Below are positions 14,291 to 25,640 of a stretch of DNA of 64,000 nt, piece by piece. The notes under the pieces are model-generated. The model was not told the DNA's origin, searched no databases, and saw only the letters and a list, made by a program, of their open reading frames with translations. The stretch is from Sthenelais limicola (Eukaryota > Annelida > Polychaeta > Phyllodocida > Sigalionidae): the NCBI GenBank assembly GCA_942159475.1, contig OW804096.1, positions 130,376,941 through 130,440,940 of the forward strand, given 5' to 3'. Within the stretch, counting starts at the first letter, position 1. The number at the start of each line of letters is the position of its first letter. The position numbers were made by a program, and so were the translations under genes.

Positions 14291-14470
14291 CAGTGCAACC
14301 TATATAAAATGCTGGTATATACATAATTCTGAAAATAATTCGACAATGAGTAAAGGGTAACTGTATAACTGGACTAAATACCAGACAATGGTCCCAAGCA
14401 CTGTTTGCTGCGTGGGATTAGTATATGGGTGCATGGACTGATGATCTATTACCGCTACCAGGTAATACAA

Positions 14471-14705
14471 GGGTCAGATTTTTAGAAAATGCACCATCTA
14501 CAGTTCTGCACATCTCTCAAACTCTGCTAAATTAAAGTGAAAATTGATAAATACCAGGTACATCTGAGTATATTCTGTATTGTATTCATTCAATAAATCT
14601 GTTTGGTTATGTTGAACGTTATTTTGAACCTGATTTTCGTCTTACATTTCGGTTATTTGAGGGGATTGGTGATGGTCAATTGTACATTTTCTGAAGACTT
14701 GACCC
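14471..14705. mobile_element. MITE-like element, copy 3 (more diverged)
   Basis: This copy is 235 bp, starts GGGTCAGATTTTTAGAAAAT and ends TTTTCTGAAGACTTGACCC. The interior shares AAACTCTGCTAAATTA and GGTTATTTGAGGGGATTGGT-like segments with copy 2, in the same orientation. The right inverted repeat has extra mismatches and the flanking ATAT seen in the other copies is lost, so it looks older. Confidence 0.75.
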
Positions 14706-15099
14706 ACCTTCATTAGCAACTGAGGACTTGTATTGCTTGTATCGGAAATGTTCTATTTTTTTCTTTTCTTGTTTAAAAAAGGCGGACTTCTGTTGCTAAT
14801 TAACCTCCACTAATGCCTTCCATGCTCGTCCTAGGAGTTGACCTCGAACATATAACCCAGATAGAATAGGCCTACATCTATATACATGTATATATTATAT
14901 AATATATACGCCTTCACACTTGCATTAGTATTTCTCACAGCACACAGTATCATATTTCCGAAAGCAACTCATGCGAATGACAGATGTGTAAGTTTTAGTA
15001 CATGGACGAATTTCGATTATCTAGGCTTGCTCATTCGTAAATAACAATCGGCCGCTTCAAATAATTGTATACATACATACCTATTATTCTTGCCTAATG

Positions 15100-15482
15100 T
15101 AACTGTCTTTTACATTGTAAACTTGCGCTGTACTGCCTAATATAGATGTGCCCATGATTTAAAAGTCGCACACATATTGTAAAAGTTGTGCTGTATTGCC
15201 CAACTTATCAAGCTGTCTCTGTTAACCAGATCAATTTATAAGATCTGTTATTTAATCTTTTAGTCATTTTACTTCTAAGTCATTTAATTAGCTTTAGTTC
15301 TTAGTTTGTCCTACTAGTTTTTTCAAAATTTCTGGTAACTACTGGAAGAAATGGTACCATGCGGTACCATAGAGGTATGTCGACCCATTTGTCTATTTTA
15401 TCGCCTTATTCAATTGTACTCACTCCTGTACCCTTGATCATGACAAATAAAAAACTTCTTATCTTATCTTATCTTATCTTAT
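15100..15482 (+). mobile_element. 3' end of a non-LTR retroposon with (TTATC)n tail
   Basis: The + strand reads AATAAAAAACTTC followed by five or so TTATC units (15456-15482). A polyadenylation-like AATAAA running into a short tandem repeat is the usual 3' end of LINE or SINE elements of the CR1/L2 type. The upstream body cannot be delimited and shows no clear reverse transcriptase frame, so the left boundary is only approximate. The copy is likely 5'-truncated. Confidence 0.5.
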
Positions 15483-17850
15483 TATATTGACTGTGATATT
15501 AGACTGTATATGGAAATGATAGGGTCCGTTTATATATTCTCTTAACAAGGTTTTCAAATATCAATGCCGGTCCATTTATATATATAAAGAGTATTACTAG
15601 GACTCTCGTATTTTGGATGAATTGCACAGGATGATAACAAGAGTTCTAACCTGAGTTATGTGAAGAGAAAGACTTCGGAGGCATATCGCTAGGAAGTGTT
15701 CAGATATAGTCATAGAATATGGACTTGAAAACATGAATCACACCACCATATATATATATACATTGAAAACGTTATACCAACGTATGTTATTTGACGGCTG
15801 ATGAATCACCAATGCCATGGGGCAGATATTTTCCCATCTCCCCGCCAGGCCGGTCAGTTAATTTTTATAGCGACCTCGTCGAATGATAATCAGTCTTGAA
15901 ACCAAAAACAATTTCAACTTACCAATTTCAAGATGTCACCAAAATTCGCTGTGATGGCATGGTATGTCTGCTGGAGTTATTTGCCAGGTTAAGATCAGGA
16001 CCGGCCCTGTTCGGTCATGGTTTAGCCCTTTCATCAGCCAGAACAACCATTTTCCCCGGGTTGAATTCCGCGTGTCTGTTAAAATCTCATTAGAATCTAT
16101 CAACTGCAATCGGACTCAATAAAGTCAACGCTGTAACATTTTCCCATGCAAGACAGCCTGTCTGTCTTCCACGGCAGATGTTGCCTATGTGCGTCAACCA
16201 CCTGCCCATATTATTCCTCATTCCATGTTATTGTCAATATATCATGAAGTTTGCGGCCTCCCTCTCCATCGCTCTGCCGCTCTATGTACCCGTGTTCCAG
16301 CAGCACGTATTATGTCTGTTAGCATTCAAATTAAATATAAAGGCCACAGGTGTCTTCCTAAAGCCACTACAAGCGCTTGTGGCGCACCGAACCGACATGT
16401 ATTATCCTCCATCCGGCTACCTCCTGGGTTTCCAGCTCACGGCGGTGATCCACAAGGGTGCTGCTTAATTGCTATATTTGGTTCCCCTTTGTCCTACTAA
16501 TTCAATACATAAGCCGGAAAATTGAAGTCCTTTCTCGCGTTCCATTCCTGGAGAAGTCCTCCAATCCCCGAAATCCAAGAGTCTAATGAATCTAAGCAAC
16601 AAAGCTTAGACGGCGCTTGTGTCTATTTATAGCGATTTGAAAGGTGCGCACTTGTATGGGACGGGCTTGAAGTTGAATCGTTTTTCGAATATTGGTGCGG
16701 AATCAGAAGCATCGACTGGATGGCGAAGGGGAGCTGCCACGCCCTTTCAATGGATTACCCGGTTTACTATAATGTTGGCACATGTTTAGTAAAAGTCAAT
16801 CCAAACGTGCAGCTCTATTGAGGCTAGTCGAACCTTATTCAATCCGAAGGATTTAATAAAGGGCATGGGGTTTGCTAATAGAGAATTTAGAAAAGGGTAA
16901 GTAAACTTTGGTTGCAGGGAGGGAAAAAGAACATGGAGGTTTATTTTGTTTGCGGGTGATTCACTTTTTTGGAAAAAGTGTGAAATAATGTAAGCGCCGT
17001 GTGTCCAACTAGTAAAGGGGATTTAGAACTTAAATTGGTTGAGATTAGGCAAGGAGATACTGACGTATCTGTGGTTAAGATGCAATGTTGATATATACAT
17101 AATGGGTCCATAATGGTCCCCCGGGCCCCAAGCCATGGCATCAGAGGAGATAGCACCGCTTGGCCATAATGGTATTGCATGTGTCGGAACGCGTTACGTT
17201 ACATGAGATGGGCGTATTATGAGATCGACCCTGGGACAGAATGCCTAGGTACTTAGTATGCATGCTTTTATACAACACTAACCTGGCCATACATAAATGC
17301 ATATTTTCATATTATTATATATAAATCCAGCCTGCTGGCTTGTACCGAATGTAAAGCATGTCGAACTCAGAATTGCCCCAACGATGGACCGCTATGTATA
17401 TACATACAGACATAGATTGCCATGAAATCAAAATACTAAAAAAGGAGAACTAACTTTAGATCATGCTCTTATAAGTATAGCCAGGGATCCTCCTTAAAAA
17501 AGAATTCCTCCGCACAACTTTGGAGTTTGGTAAAATGAGTTTTAACGAAATTTTAGAAATGCATATAATTATATAATTGTTATACCTTATGGTTATGGTT
17601 ACCCACTGTTATACCCGCTTTTCTTTTTGCTTTATTCCTCAATCATTCATTACATGTTACCTGCATGCTGGCGCAAGCCCAACTGATTGAATATACATAT
17701 TGATTGGACGGCTTCAGTTACACTCCTCAAACATGTCATTACAATAATCGAGTGAAAAATATACAAAAAGGTGTCCGTCTCTTACACATACGCTATGATA
17801 TTAATGGGAAGGGAAGGTATATGTCATAGTATAACCTATAGGGGTGACAG

Positions 17851-18000
17851 AACCTCCCCCTCTGGATCTCCTCCCCCTAGGACTCCCCAGGACCTTGTCC
17901 CCTGGACGGGGAAACGTCTTAAGGGGTGGGGGTGGGGGAGTTTCAGGGAAAAAAATGTCCGGGGCGGGGATTCAGGAGGAAAAGTTCTAGAACCATCCTA
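17851..18000. repeat. degenerate CCCC..GGAC / GTCC..GGGG inverted repeat cluster
   Basis: The left half repeats CCCCCTnGGA and CCCCAGGAC motifs. The right half repeats their complements (GGGGAAACGTC, GGGAAAAAAATGTCCGGGG). Motif spacing is about 13-20 bp. A related but one-sided array lies at 45404-45490. Confidence 0.5.
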
Positions 18001-18055
18001 GGTGTATGTAGTTAGGGGGAGTATGTCAAGGCATGTATAAAATATATTTGGTGTT

Positions 18056-18072
18056 GGGGGGGGGGGGGGGGG
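18056..18072 (+). repeat. G17 homopolymer
   Basis: This is a run of seventeen Gs just after the GGAC/CCCC repeat cluster at 17851-18000. It is unusually long for DNA this A+T-rich. Confidence 0.95.
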
Positions 18073-18205
18073 CGTCCAGACACTACTTCCAACATCCACA
18101 TCTCATTTTTGGTTAGGTCAAAAGATTTTCGTCGAAGAACAAACACCGCTCCATTTGGACCTCACTGCATGAAATACGTCCGAGGGTTCCGCGTGAATTG
18201 TGACG

Positions 18206-18261
18206 TAGCTGTAAATATTAGCTAAGCTATAGATGCACCTTGAAATATAGGACAGGATCAA
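18206..18261 (+). repeat. short dispersed repeat, copy 2
   Basis: Counterpart of 14243-14290: TAGCTGTAAATATTAG, then CACCTTGAAATATAGGACAG and GATCAA. Confidence 0.5.
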
Positions 18262-20051
18262 AGTAAGGTCATCTAAAACAACATATATGTCCGGGTTCCC
18301 TATGAAGCATTACCATACAGTTCAAGCAAAGGTGAAAGCTAGGTCTCTAAAATATTATATAACGCCATTCGAGTCTATTATTCCAAATATGCTTCATCAT
18401 CGGATCAAGCGGTGCATGTGCGTTCGATGCGGGTACAAGACGGTTGCCTTCTAAGGGCGAATAATTCCCCACAGACAAGAAGAAACCGTGTTTCTCCAGC
18501 TGCTCCAAGATATGGAGGAACACATATTCGACAGCTGTTGCGTGTAGTGCACTTTGATAGATAAAATTCTGATGGATTTTCAAATTAGACACACGAAAAA
18601 AACATAATCTTATTCTGAATTTCAGTAAATTACCCCAAGATAAGACGGTCGTAATTATTTGATTTCAGATATAGCGCTTTATCATCTGTAATGATAACCT
18701 CTATCAGCCAGACAAGGGAATTCATGTAACACGGGAGAAAACGCCATACCGACTTGTACAGATATATAAATTGATAGTGATTAGATAGTGATTGATGGTG
18801 GACAAATGGAGATGTGCAGCATATTCAAGAGAATACGGACCAGCCAATTAGACAGCACGCGAGAAATCTAAATGAAGCTAGGGGAGTGGAGAGGCGTGCT
18901 GGTATCCTCTCCAGACGAATCACTAGAGTTTACAAAAATAATACTCTATACTTGGCCCGTGGGAAGCCTTCAATCACGCCCTTACACAGGAGGGAAAGAT
19001 CCCCCCATCCTGGATCAGTTGAAAGTTGCAGGATTTTAAGGGTTAATCGTGGACAGTTCTGTATCCTCGCAAGCACCTTATAGGAAGAGGGATGCCGCGG
19101 CTTCCGATGGCGTCGTTGGATTGGGGGAAGGTTTGGGTGGGCATTGGCAGCATGGGCGCAGCAGGGATGGGACGATGGTTCCCTCTATCCAAAGCATGCT
19201 TTCCATTAGAAATCCATTGGTGACTTAGAGCATCAGGTGTTCTATGGTATCCCGCCATCATTTCCTCACATCGGAACCTCTGTACAATCAATCTCCATTG
19301 CAGCCTGAACTTACTATCTCCCCATTTTCCAAGGCCCATTGATATGAGAAATGAAATAGTTCGGCGGTGCCTGTGATGATGTTTTATTGTTCGTTCGAGA
19401 TCAAGGACCATTATATTGAAAATTGGGAACCACCCATTGTATGGTACAAAGATGATGGTTAACCATAATATATCTATCACTAGAACTGAGGACAACATTT
19501 TCCAGACCCGCAATTCTATTCAAAAACTATCTCAAGTGCACGATCACGCCTGCAATATTGACATGGTTCTAAACGATAGGACTGATTAAATGTATATATT
19601 CTTCGCAAAGGGACCAATTATTGTCATAGGGGGCCTCTTGTTTAGCTTGTTAGCGCATCACCTAATCTTCAAATGAAAACAATCATATTATATATGTACT
19701 AGATCTTTTAATGAGTCTAGAAAATGATTTAACATCCACACGCAATACCACTGGGAATACTGAGTCAGACTTTACTGTGAATAATGCGGGAGAGTTTAAC
19801 GTAATGTAGCTATAACAGTCCAGTGAGCGTGCAGAGCTAGAGAGTCCTGCATTGGTATATCATAGAAATAGATGCAAGATATAATGTTATGATTAATTTG
19901 AATCATTGAATCGGCTGCGGTTAACACAGCAACAACAATTTATTTTGACTATTCTCCTCAATCACCATGAGGGGATTGGAGGATTAAATTAAACCTGAAG
20001 TGTGATGAATCAATGGGTATATGTAGTGTTATATATAGACCTGTATATACA

Positions 20052-20098
20052 TGTCCCCTATAGTCCCCTATACAGTCCACTATAGTCCACTGTAGTCA
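20052..20098. repeat. TAGTCCMCTA short tandem repeat
   Basis: Four to five imperfect units of about 10-14 bp (TAGTCCCCTATAGTCCCCTA, then TAGTCCACTATAGTCCACTG) lie in a row. A related TTAGTCCCCTATAGTCCGCT occurs alone near 26392. Confidence 0.6.
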
Positions 20099-23000
20099 AG
20101 TGCTTAGATTGTTAGAATTCCAAATGAAACATTGTGAGATTGAGTCCCAGAGCAGCCAGCTTTTTTATGTTAGTCTCATTTTTTAGTAAACTTTAAAAAG
20201 AATATTTTAACTAATATCTCTGCATTTGAGGCTTGGTTTTCTTTTAAACTCACGCTGTTTCTGAGGTCATTCTCTTTCAATTGGTGAAAGAATTAGAGAG
20301 GCTAAAATCGAATTAAGTGGGAAAAGTGAGTTAAATGGGATTCTAGGAGATTTAGGTTCTCCAGACCAGAGTGTTGGGTGGCAGTACTAAGCTTGTGTTT
20401 AGTTTCGGCAAAAAATGGTTTTCGCACAGGCCACAAGGGTCAGAGTTGAGAGATTCCCTCAAAACTGAGGCAAGCATCTTGCTCCAAACTGCAAAGTTAT
20501 AATCTCGTTAGAATGCCTACTCCAAGATCAGAAAACAATTAGCACAGCAGGCGTCCAATCACTGGCATACCATTCTTATCTGATATGAGAGGCTGGGACC
20601 CTAGACTGATAAGGGGTTATTGAGCCACATTTAAAGTTCGCACAATGAATTGAGTGGTTACTACTTTGGTTCCTTTCCAAAAAGCTAATGTAGACTATAT
20701 AACTAATTCAGCCTTCTGCATCTATGTAACCTATTCCATCCCCAGCAATATCTCGACGTATACAATATCTCCAGAATAGTGCTGCCTATATATTATCATC
20801 TAGGTGCGTCATGATAAAAAAGGGGCTTATGGCATGATCTATTATGTTTAACGCAAATTGATAAGCCACAGGCTAGGTCTAATAATTCTAAGCATGGCAT
20901 TGCGCTGTAACCGGGATTTTATTGCGCGTTCCCAAACAGATATCTGAATTTAACACTATCATCCGCAATGCGGGAATGTAATTATATGAGCATCACAACT
21001 TGCCGCTTCTGATTCCAGCCAGTGGCATTAATTACACTCTCTATAGGTTACTCCCGTCATCTATCATCAGTATAAGATGAGCCTTAGGATATTTCAAGGC
21101 AGCGACCGTGGCAATAAAGTTTGAAATGGCAAGCAGTCTCACATCCATATAATCGATTTTATGGAGCTTAAAAACATTGAATAAAAAGTTAAACAAATAT
21201 GGTGGGTCTTGGTGGCGGTGATAACGCTAGGTTGCTGATCTGCAAAGAAACTGAGGGAAAAGATAAGCAACTCGCTTATCAGATTCGTGAAGGCTAGGGG
21301 GACTGTGGACTCCTTGATGTGGAACCAACTTTGATTAAATATACAAAAGTCTGGCTTGTCAACCGGATTTCATTATGAAATTACTCAGCGATGCTTGCGA
21401 TTCTTTGCAGGAACTTCGTGCACTTCCTGTCGTGGTCTAATAGGTATGCTATCACTTTACTCCAATCTACATTTTATTTAACAACCTTATCAATTTCAGT
21501 ACCTCAATGTTCCACACATTTCAATAGATTAAAGAGACAATGTTAGTTTTGTTTTTTAGAGCGTGGTGTTTAAAATCTATAGAAATCATAGGAATAAGAA
21601 GTAAATACGACCTTTTGATTAGCATTGTATGATAAGGGCCAATGCGTGGAACGAAAGATATATAAATATTTCATCTTAGCATATAATATATAGTGTTTCT
21701 GGTGCGGAAGCTATATTGGAAAGCATTATCCCTTAGTGAAAATGGAATTATGGAATCCCCTGTTTGGTACATTGTGATAACAATAATCCTTAGCTTAATT
21801 CGTCGATGATTTAAGCAGATTCGCATTGATCATTATACGGATATGAATTTAATGCATATTAATTGTGGGTTATGTATTATGTTTAATTCGAAATCATTTA
21901 CGTTATCTTCTGTGGTTCCTTCGCCAATTTATTTGAACTGTTTAAGTGCGATACTTTGGTCAGCCCTTCAGGAATTATACATGTGGTTGTGGCGTCTAGC
22001 AATAGCCATGCAGTCAGTATCTAATGATTATTTCACGTTAATGAGTATTGCATACCTTTTGTGTTTTTGTTTGTATAAGTACATTTTTCTAATGAATGTT
22101 TCACGTTGATGTCCATTGCATTGCTTTTGTATGTATGAATTTTTAGTATATATGTTTGCACTGGCAACAGGTTCTAACTCATTATGTCGTTGGGGTGTTG
22201 AAATATAATTCTTTTTTATTTGATTGAATAACCAATTTTGAGTTTTTTTCGGTCGAAGGTTGACCTTGCTCTTGAAAATGGTGTTCCTGCCAAAACTAAA
22301 TATAATACACAATCAGCTTGCAGTTCAGCATTGTTTCATGCAGTAGAAATCGAAGATGCTATGAACCAAATAAACCTCGATTGATTTTAGATTAAACTAA
22401 TATATTGCTGATATTTGGGTTTCTCCTGTATCCAAAGACTAGTTCAAACTCTAAATTGTCTCTGATGTGAATTTTGTAGGATTTTGTATGTGTTTTATCG
22501 ATCTCAGTGATTTTGGCGGAGGTGGGTATGTATGTTTTTATGCATGTACGCACCAAGAGCAAGAATACAAAGTAAAGAATCGGTCCATTTATGAGGATTA
22601 TGTATCTGAGAGGAATTATAACAACAACACAATGTGAAAAAGGGAAACTTAGTCTTGGAAGAGGGTAGGCAAACAAGTGTGTTGGTGCATGGAAAAGAGA
22701 ATGGTGACGCAAAAATCCTGATGGCTGAACGTTCGTGTAGAGATAAAGCGTAACCGTGGGTACAATTGTCACATTGTGTTTTACCAGGCTGTGTAGTTCA
22801 GCTCCTGTAGCTAGTCTTCCATTAATTGCTGGGGTAGTATTCTACAATCTATTGCTGATGGTAAACACAGTTGCTATGTATGCTACTCGAATGTCACTTG
22901 TTACTCTCAAGTGTGCATTTTGATGTACATTATCTAATTGAATCGGATTATGATCATACATTCATTAAGAAAGTATTTTGCCTGTTTAGAAGGATGGAAG

Positions 23001-23500
23001 TAATCTACCAATCTATCGAATGCTTATTCCCCTTCGAAATTTAGCCCTGGATCTGTTTGGTATTTCTTTCATTGTTCGCCATACAGATTGCAGGATATAA
23101 TGTAAACCTAACACTTGGCAAACTAACAAGAATTAACATTCCCCAAAGATCCAGGTGTTACACAAGGGCCTATCGCATAACTTCGAATTTATTTACTTAT
23201 TTCTATAACACAAACTTCACATACAAGCGGTTTAGGACAATGCGTTTAGTTTGAATATTTTGACTCGTAATATATGCCATGCTGCTGTACGTGCCACCAA
23301 ATGCAACTGGTACTGTTTACAAATATATGTAACTTAATAGGCGATGGATTTTAGCAGCATACTGTTAGTAAACGCCAATGAACGATACATCGACCTATTA
23401 TTGGATCAGTCTTGGCGTATCATTTAGCCGTGTGGTGGTTTCTGCTTCAGGTATTTGATAGAAATGGTCATTAGGGGGCCCCACTAGCTGGACGTGACCA

Positions 23501-23518
23501 AGCGTTCCCCCTAGTGGT
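23501..23518 (-). promoter_or_regulatory. CTCF-like motif
   Basis: The minus strand reads ACCACTAGGGGGAACGCT. It differs at one core position from the CTCF consensus CCASYAGRKGGC. A second CCACTAG with AGGGGGCC in mirrored order lies about 20 bp away (23471-23488). CTCF is present in most bilaterians. Occupancy is not shown. Confidence 0.3.
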
Positions 23519-23524
23519 ATTTTA

Positions 23525-25640
23525 TTGCATTGTTACCCAAACATACCGCACCCGTGTAAGGTCCGATTTGTGGCGTCAGTGCTTTTAAATGCCCTTCCAG
23601 AGGAGACTAGACGGGTTTATTTACCATATTATGTACATGATTCCAGCTTTTCATTTTGGATTTCTCAGATATCACCAGCTAATGGCTTTAGAACCACACT
23701 TGTTTCTAACATCGTACATCCTGCGACGTCATGCCATAGTAAACCACAATAATCTTCTTGTTATTTACCTTCCAATCGGTTATTCATGTAGAAATAACTA
23801 CCCTTTAACAGTGTGGAAAAAATTGCTGTTACCCATTGCTGGTTCATTCCAGACTTCATCGCATGTGTCACCTATGGGTCTAGTGAAAAGGACAACAAAT
23901 GTCACCTACTCAGCTACTCGCCCTTTTGTGCTTTCTGAACTTTACGATGTGAGCCCAGCGTGGTCCGATTCGAGACAAATTCTCAGGGGGAACATTAAAA
24001 ACGCATGTGATCTTACTGATTGCCAAAAACTAGCCAAGCAAATAGACTATGTTGTCAAAGCCATCTTCTTTGGGGATATTCTGTATCACTTCTAACTAAT
24101 ACTTGAACTGATACTTAGTTAGTCTTATCATTTGCACATGTCTGAAAGTAGGCGATAGGTGTAACATAGGCTGGATCATAGGTCATAATGATTTCATATA
24201 AACCGAACCTGGCTGATAACCAACCATAGAAATAGTATTATTTGTTTAGAAGATGAAGGAATCCTAGTAAGATTATACTCGTTTTAGAAAGTCTGCAGCT
24301 GCTAGGCTCTTTAAGAGGGATGGCAGATGGGAGAAATGTAAACTTATAGGAACGCTAAGTACCCGATACATGGCGTTCTGGAGAATAGTAGGGAAGTTAC
24401 TTAAGTGATTGGCTTGAGGCAATGGTGTAAGCATGTCTTCGATAAAAGGTCATCCAAGTCCTATGCGTATCAACGCGTAACACAGATCGAGTGGATGTCT
24501 ACGGTCCCATCCCTTCTGGGAGAACACTGCTTCACAACTATTGTTAAACATGATTGGATGTGGAAATGAATGCTATACTGACCTCTTCCCTATGGTACTG
24601 TAAACAAAGGGGAGATAGGATTCATAGATAAAGTTTTAATTATATGAGCCTTTGCTTGTAACCAGGCCACAGGCACTGATCCATTAATGATTGCTCTGCT
24701 AAAGATAACCGATTCCGATCAGCGAGATTGCAAGGCACGTTTTAGGACGCTCCGAAGGGATGGTGGCAATGTTCTCGGAGTCAGTGATGACGCGGGGCTC
24801 ATCTAAGATCAAATGCCATATTGCCGGTCATAATTAAGAGCATGGGTTGTTGTTTAGAATTCAGGACCCTGCATTGCTATCAATTCCCCATCGGTATCAA
24901 TCGGATTTCCCGACAGGCTGAAAATCTTGTGCACAGATTAGGACGGTTGTGATTGCTGACAACTATGATAAAGGACTATAAAGAAAAACCATGAGTTTTT
25001 ATGGAACGATGTCTCACTTTCTCGCAACCCCTATTCTCAAGGGTAATACAATCGGGCGGAAAGATCGGTGGCATCCATGTATATAATATGCAGGCTAAAG
25101 CCACCCTGCAAAACCTTTCAATCGCTTTGAATAATAAGATCCTGAACCTGTAGGTTCACAATCAGCAGTTCCATTACCTAAAGGAAATATTGCAGTCGCT
25201 TGAGGGTATTTGGCATGATACTCTACTTACAGCTCAGGAAACCCGAATCCCAGATTAGATAGGCCTTCCTCCACCCCTTCATATAATGGAAAGCTAATCA
25301 ACTCAGGCTTGGTTTACGTATGAATATTTCATAGTTTGCTCCCCTTACCATCGTAGATGAGACATTAAAACTACCTCAAGCCCCACGCTATCCTTTCCCA
25401 TTTGCAGGGTCTAGGTATGAGAGGTTTTTGAAAGACAGGGCTATGTGGCTAGCCACCAAACCTGGCCATGTCCATCCATCAAAGCAAAGTGATATCCGCT
25501 GTTCGACCTGTGTTATGCTCCCTGCAATCGCCCATTGCCTGTTGAAGACACTGAGGGCGGAGGTGCGCGCTGTGCAAGGCCCCTTCTCTCAGTTCGCCCT
25601 CCCAAGAGGTTACTTTATGTAGTATTTATGATGGGTTCTA
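23525..25640 (+). other. possible decayed retroelement region
   Basis: Two overlapping + strand frames at 23525-24095 (the longer 168 codons) are followed by broken frames. One at 24485-24541 reads DRVDVYGPIPSG, which recalls the start of the retroelement integrase core (Asp, then Gly-Pro and Pro). Stops and frame changes follow at once, and I could not find the HHCC or DD35E signature residues. The call is weak. Confidence 0.2.

Larger units (their letters stand above)
15483..23500. other. long non-coding stretch
   Basis: Holds the repeat cluster at 17851-18072, a dispersed repeat and the TAGTCC array. The longest minus-strand frame from an ATG runs 19498-19043 (151 codons). It has a hydrophobic start but no homology I can name, and a frame this long is not surprising by chance in 64 kb. 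Overlapping frames at 16178-16500 are likewise unrecognised. Confidence 0.6.

Noticed and set aside
19043..19498. 151-codon minus-strand open frame with hydrophobic N-terminus
   Set aside because: No recognisable domain. A frame of this length is not exceptional in 64 kb of six-frame sequence. Kept only as a note in the block description.
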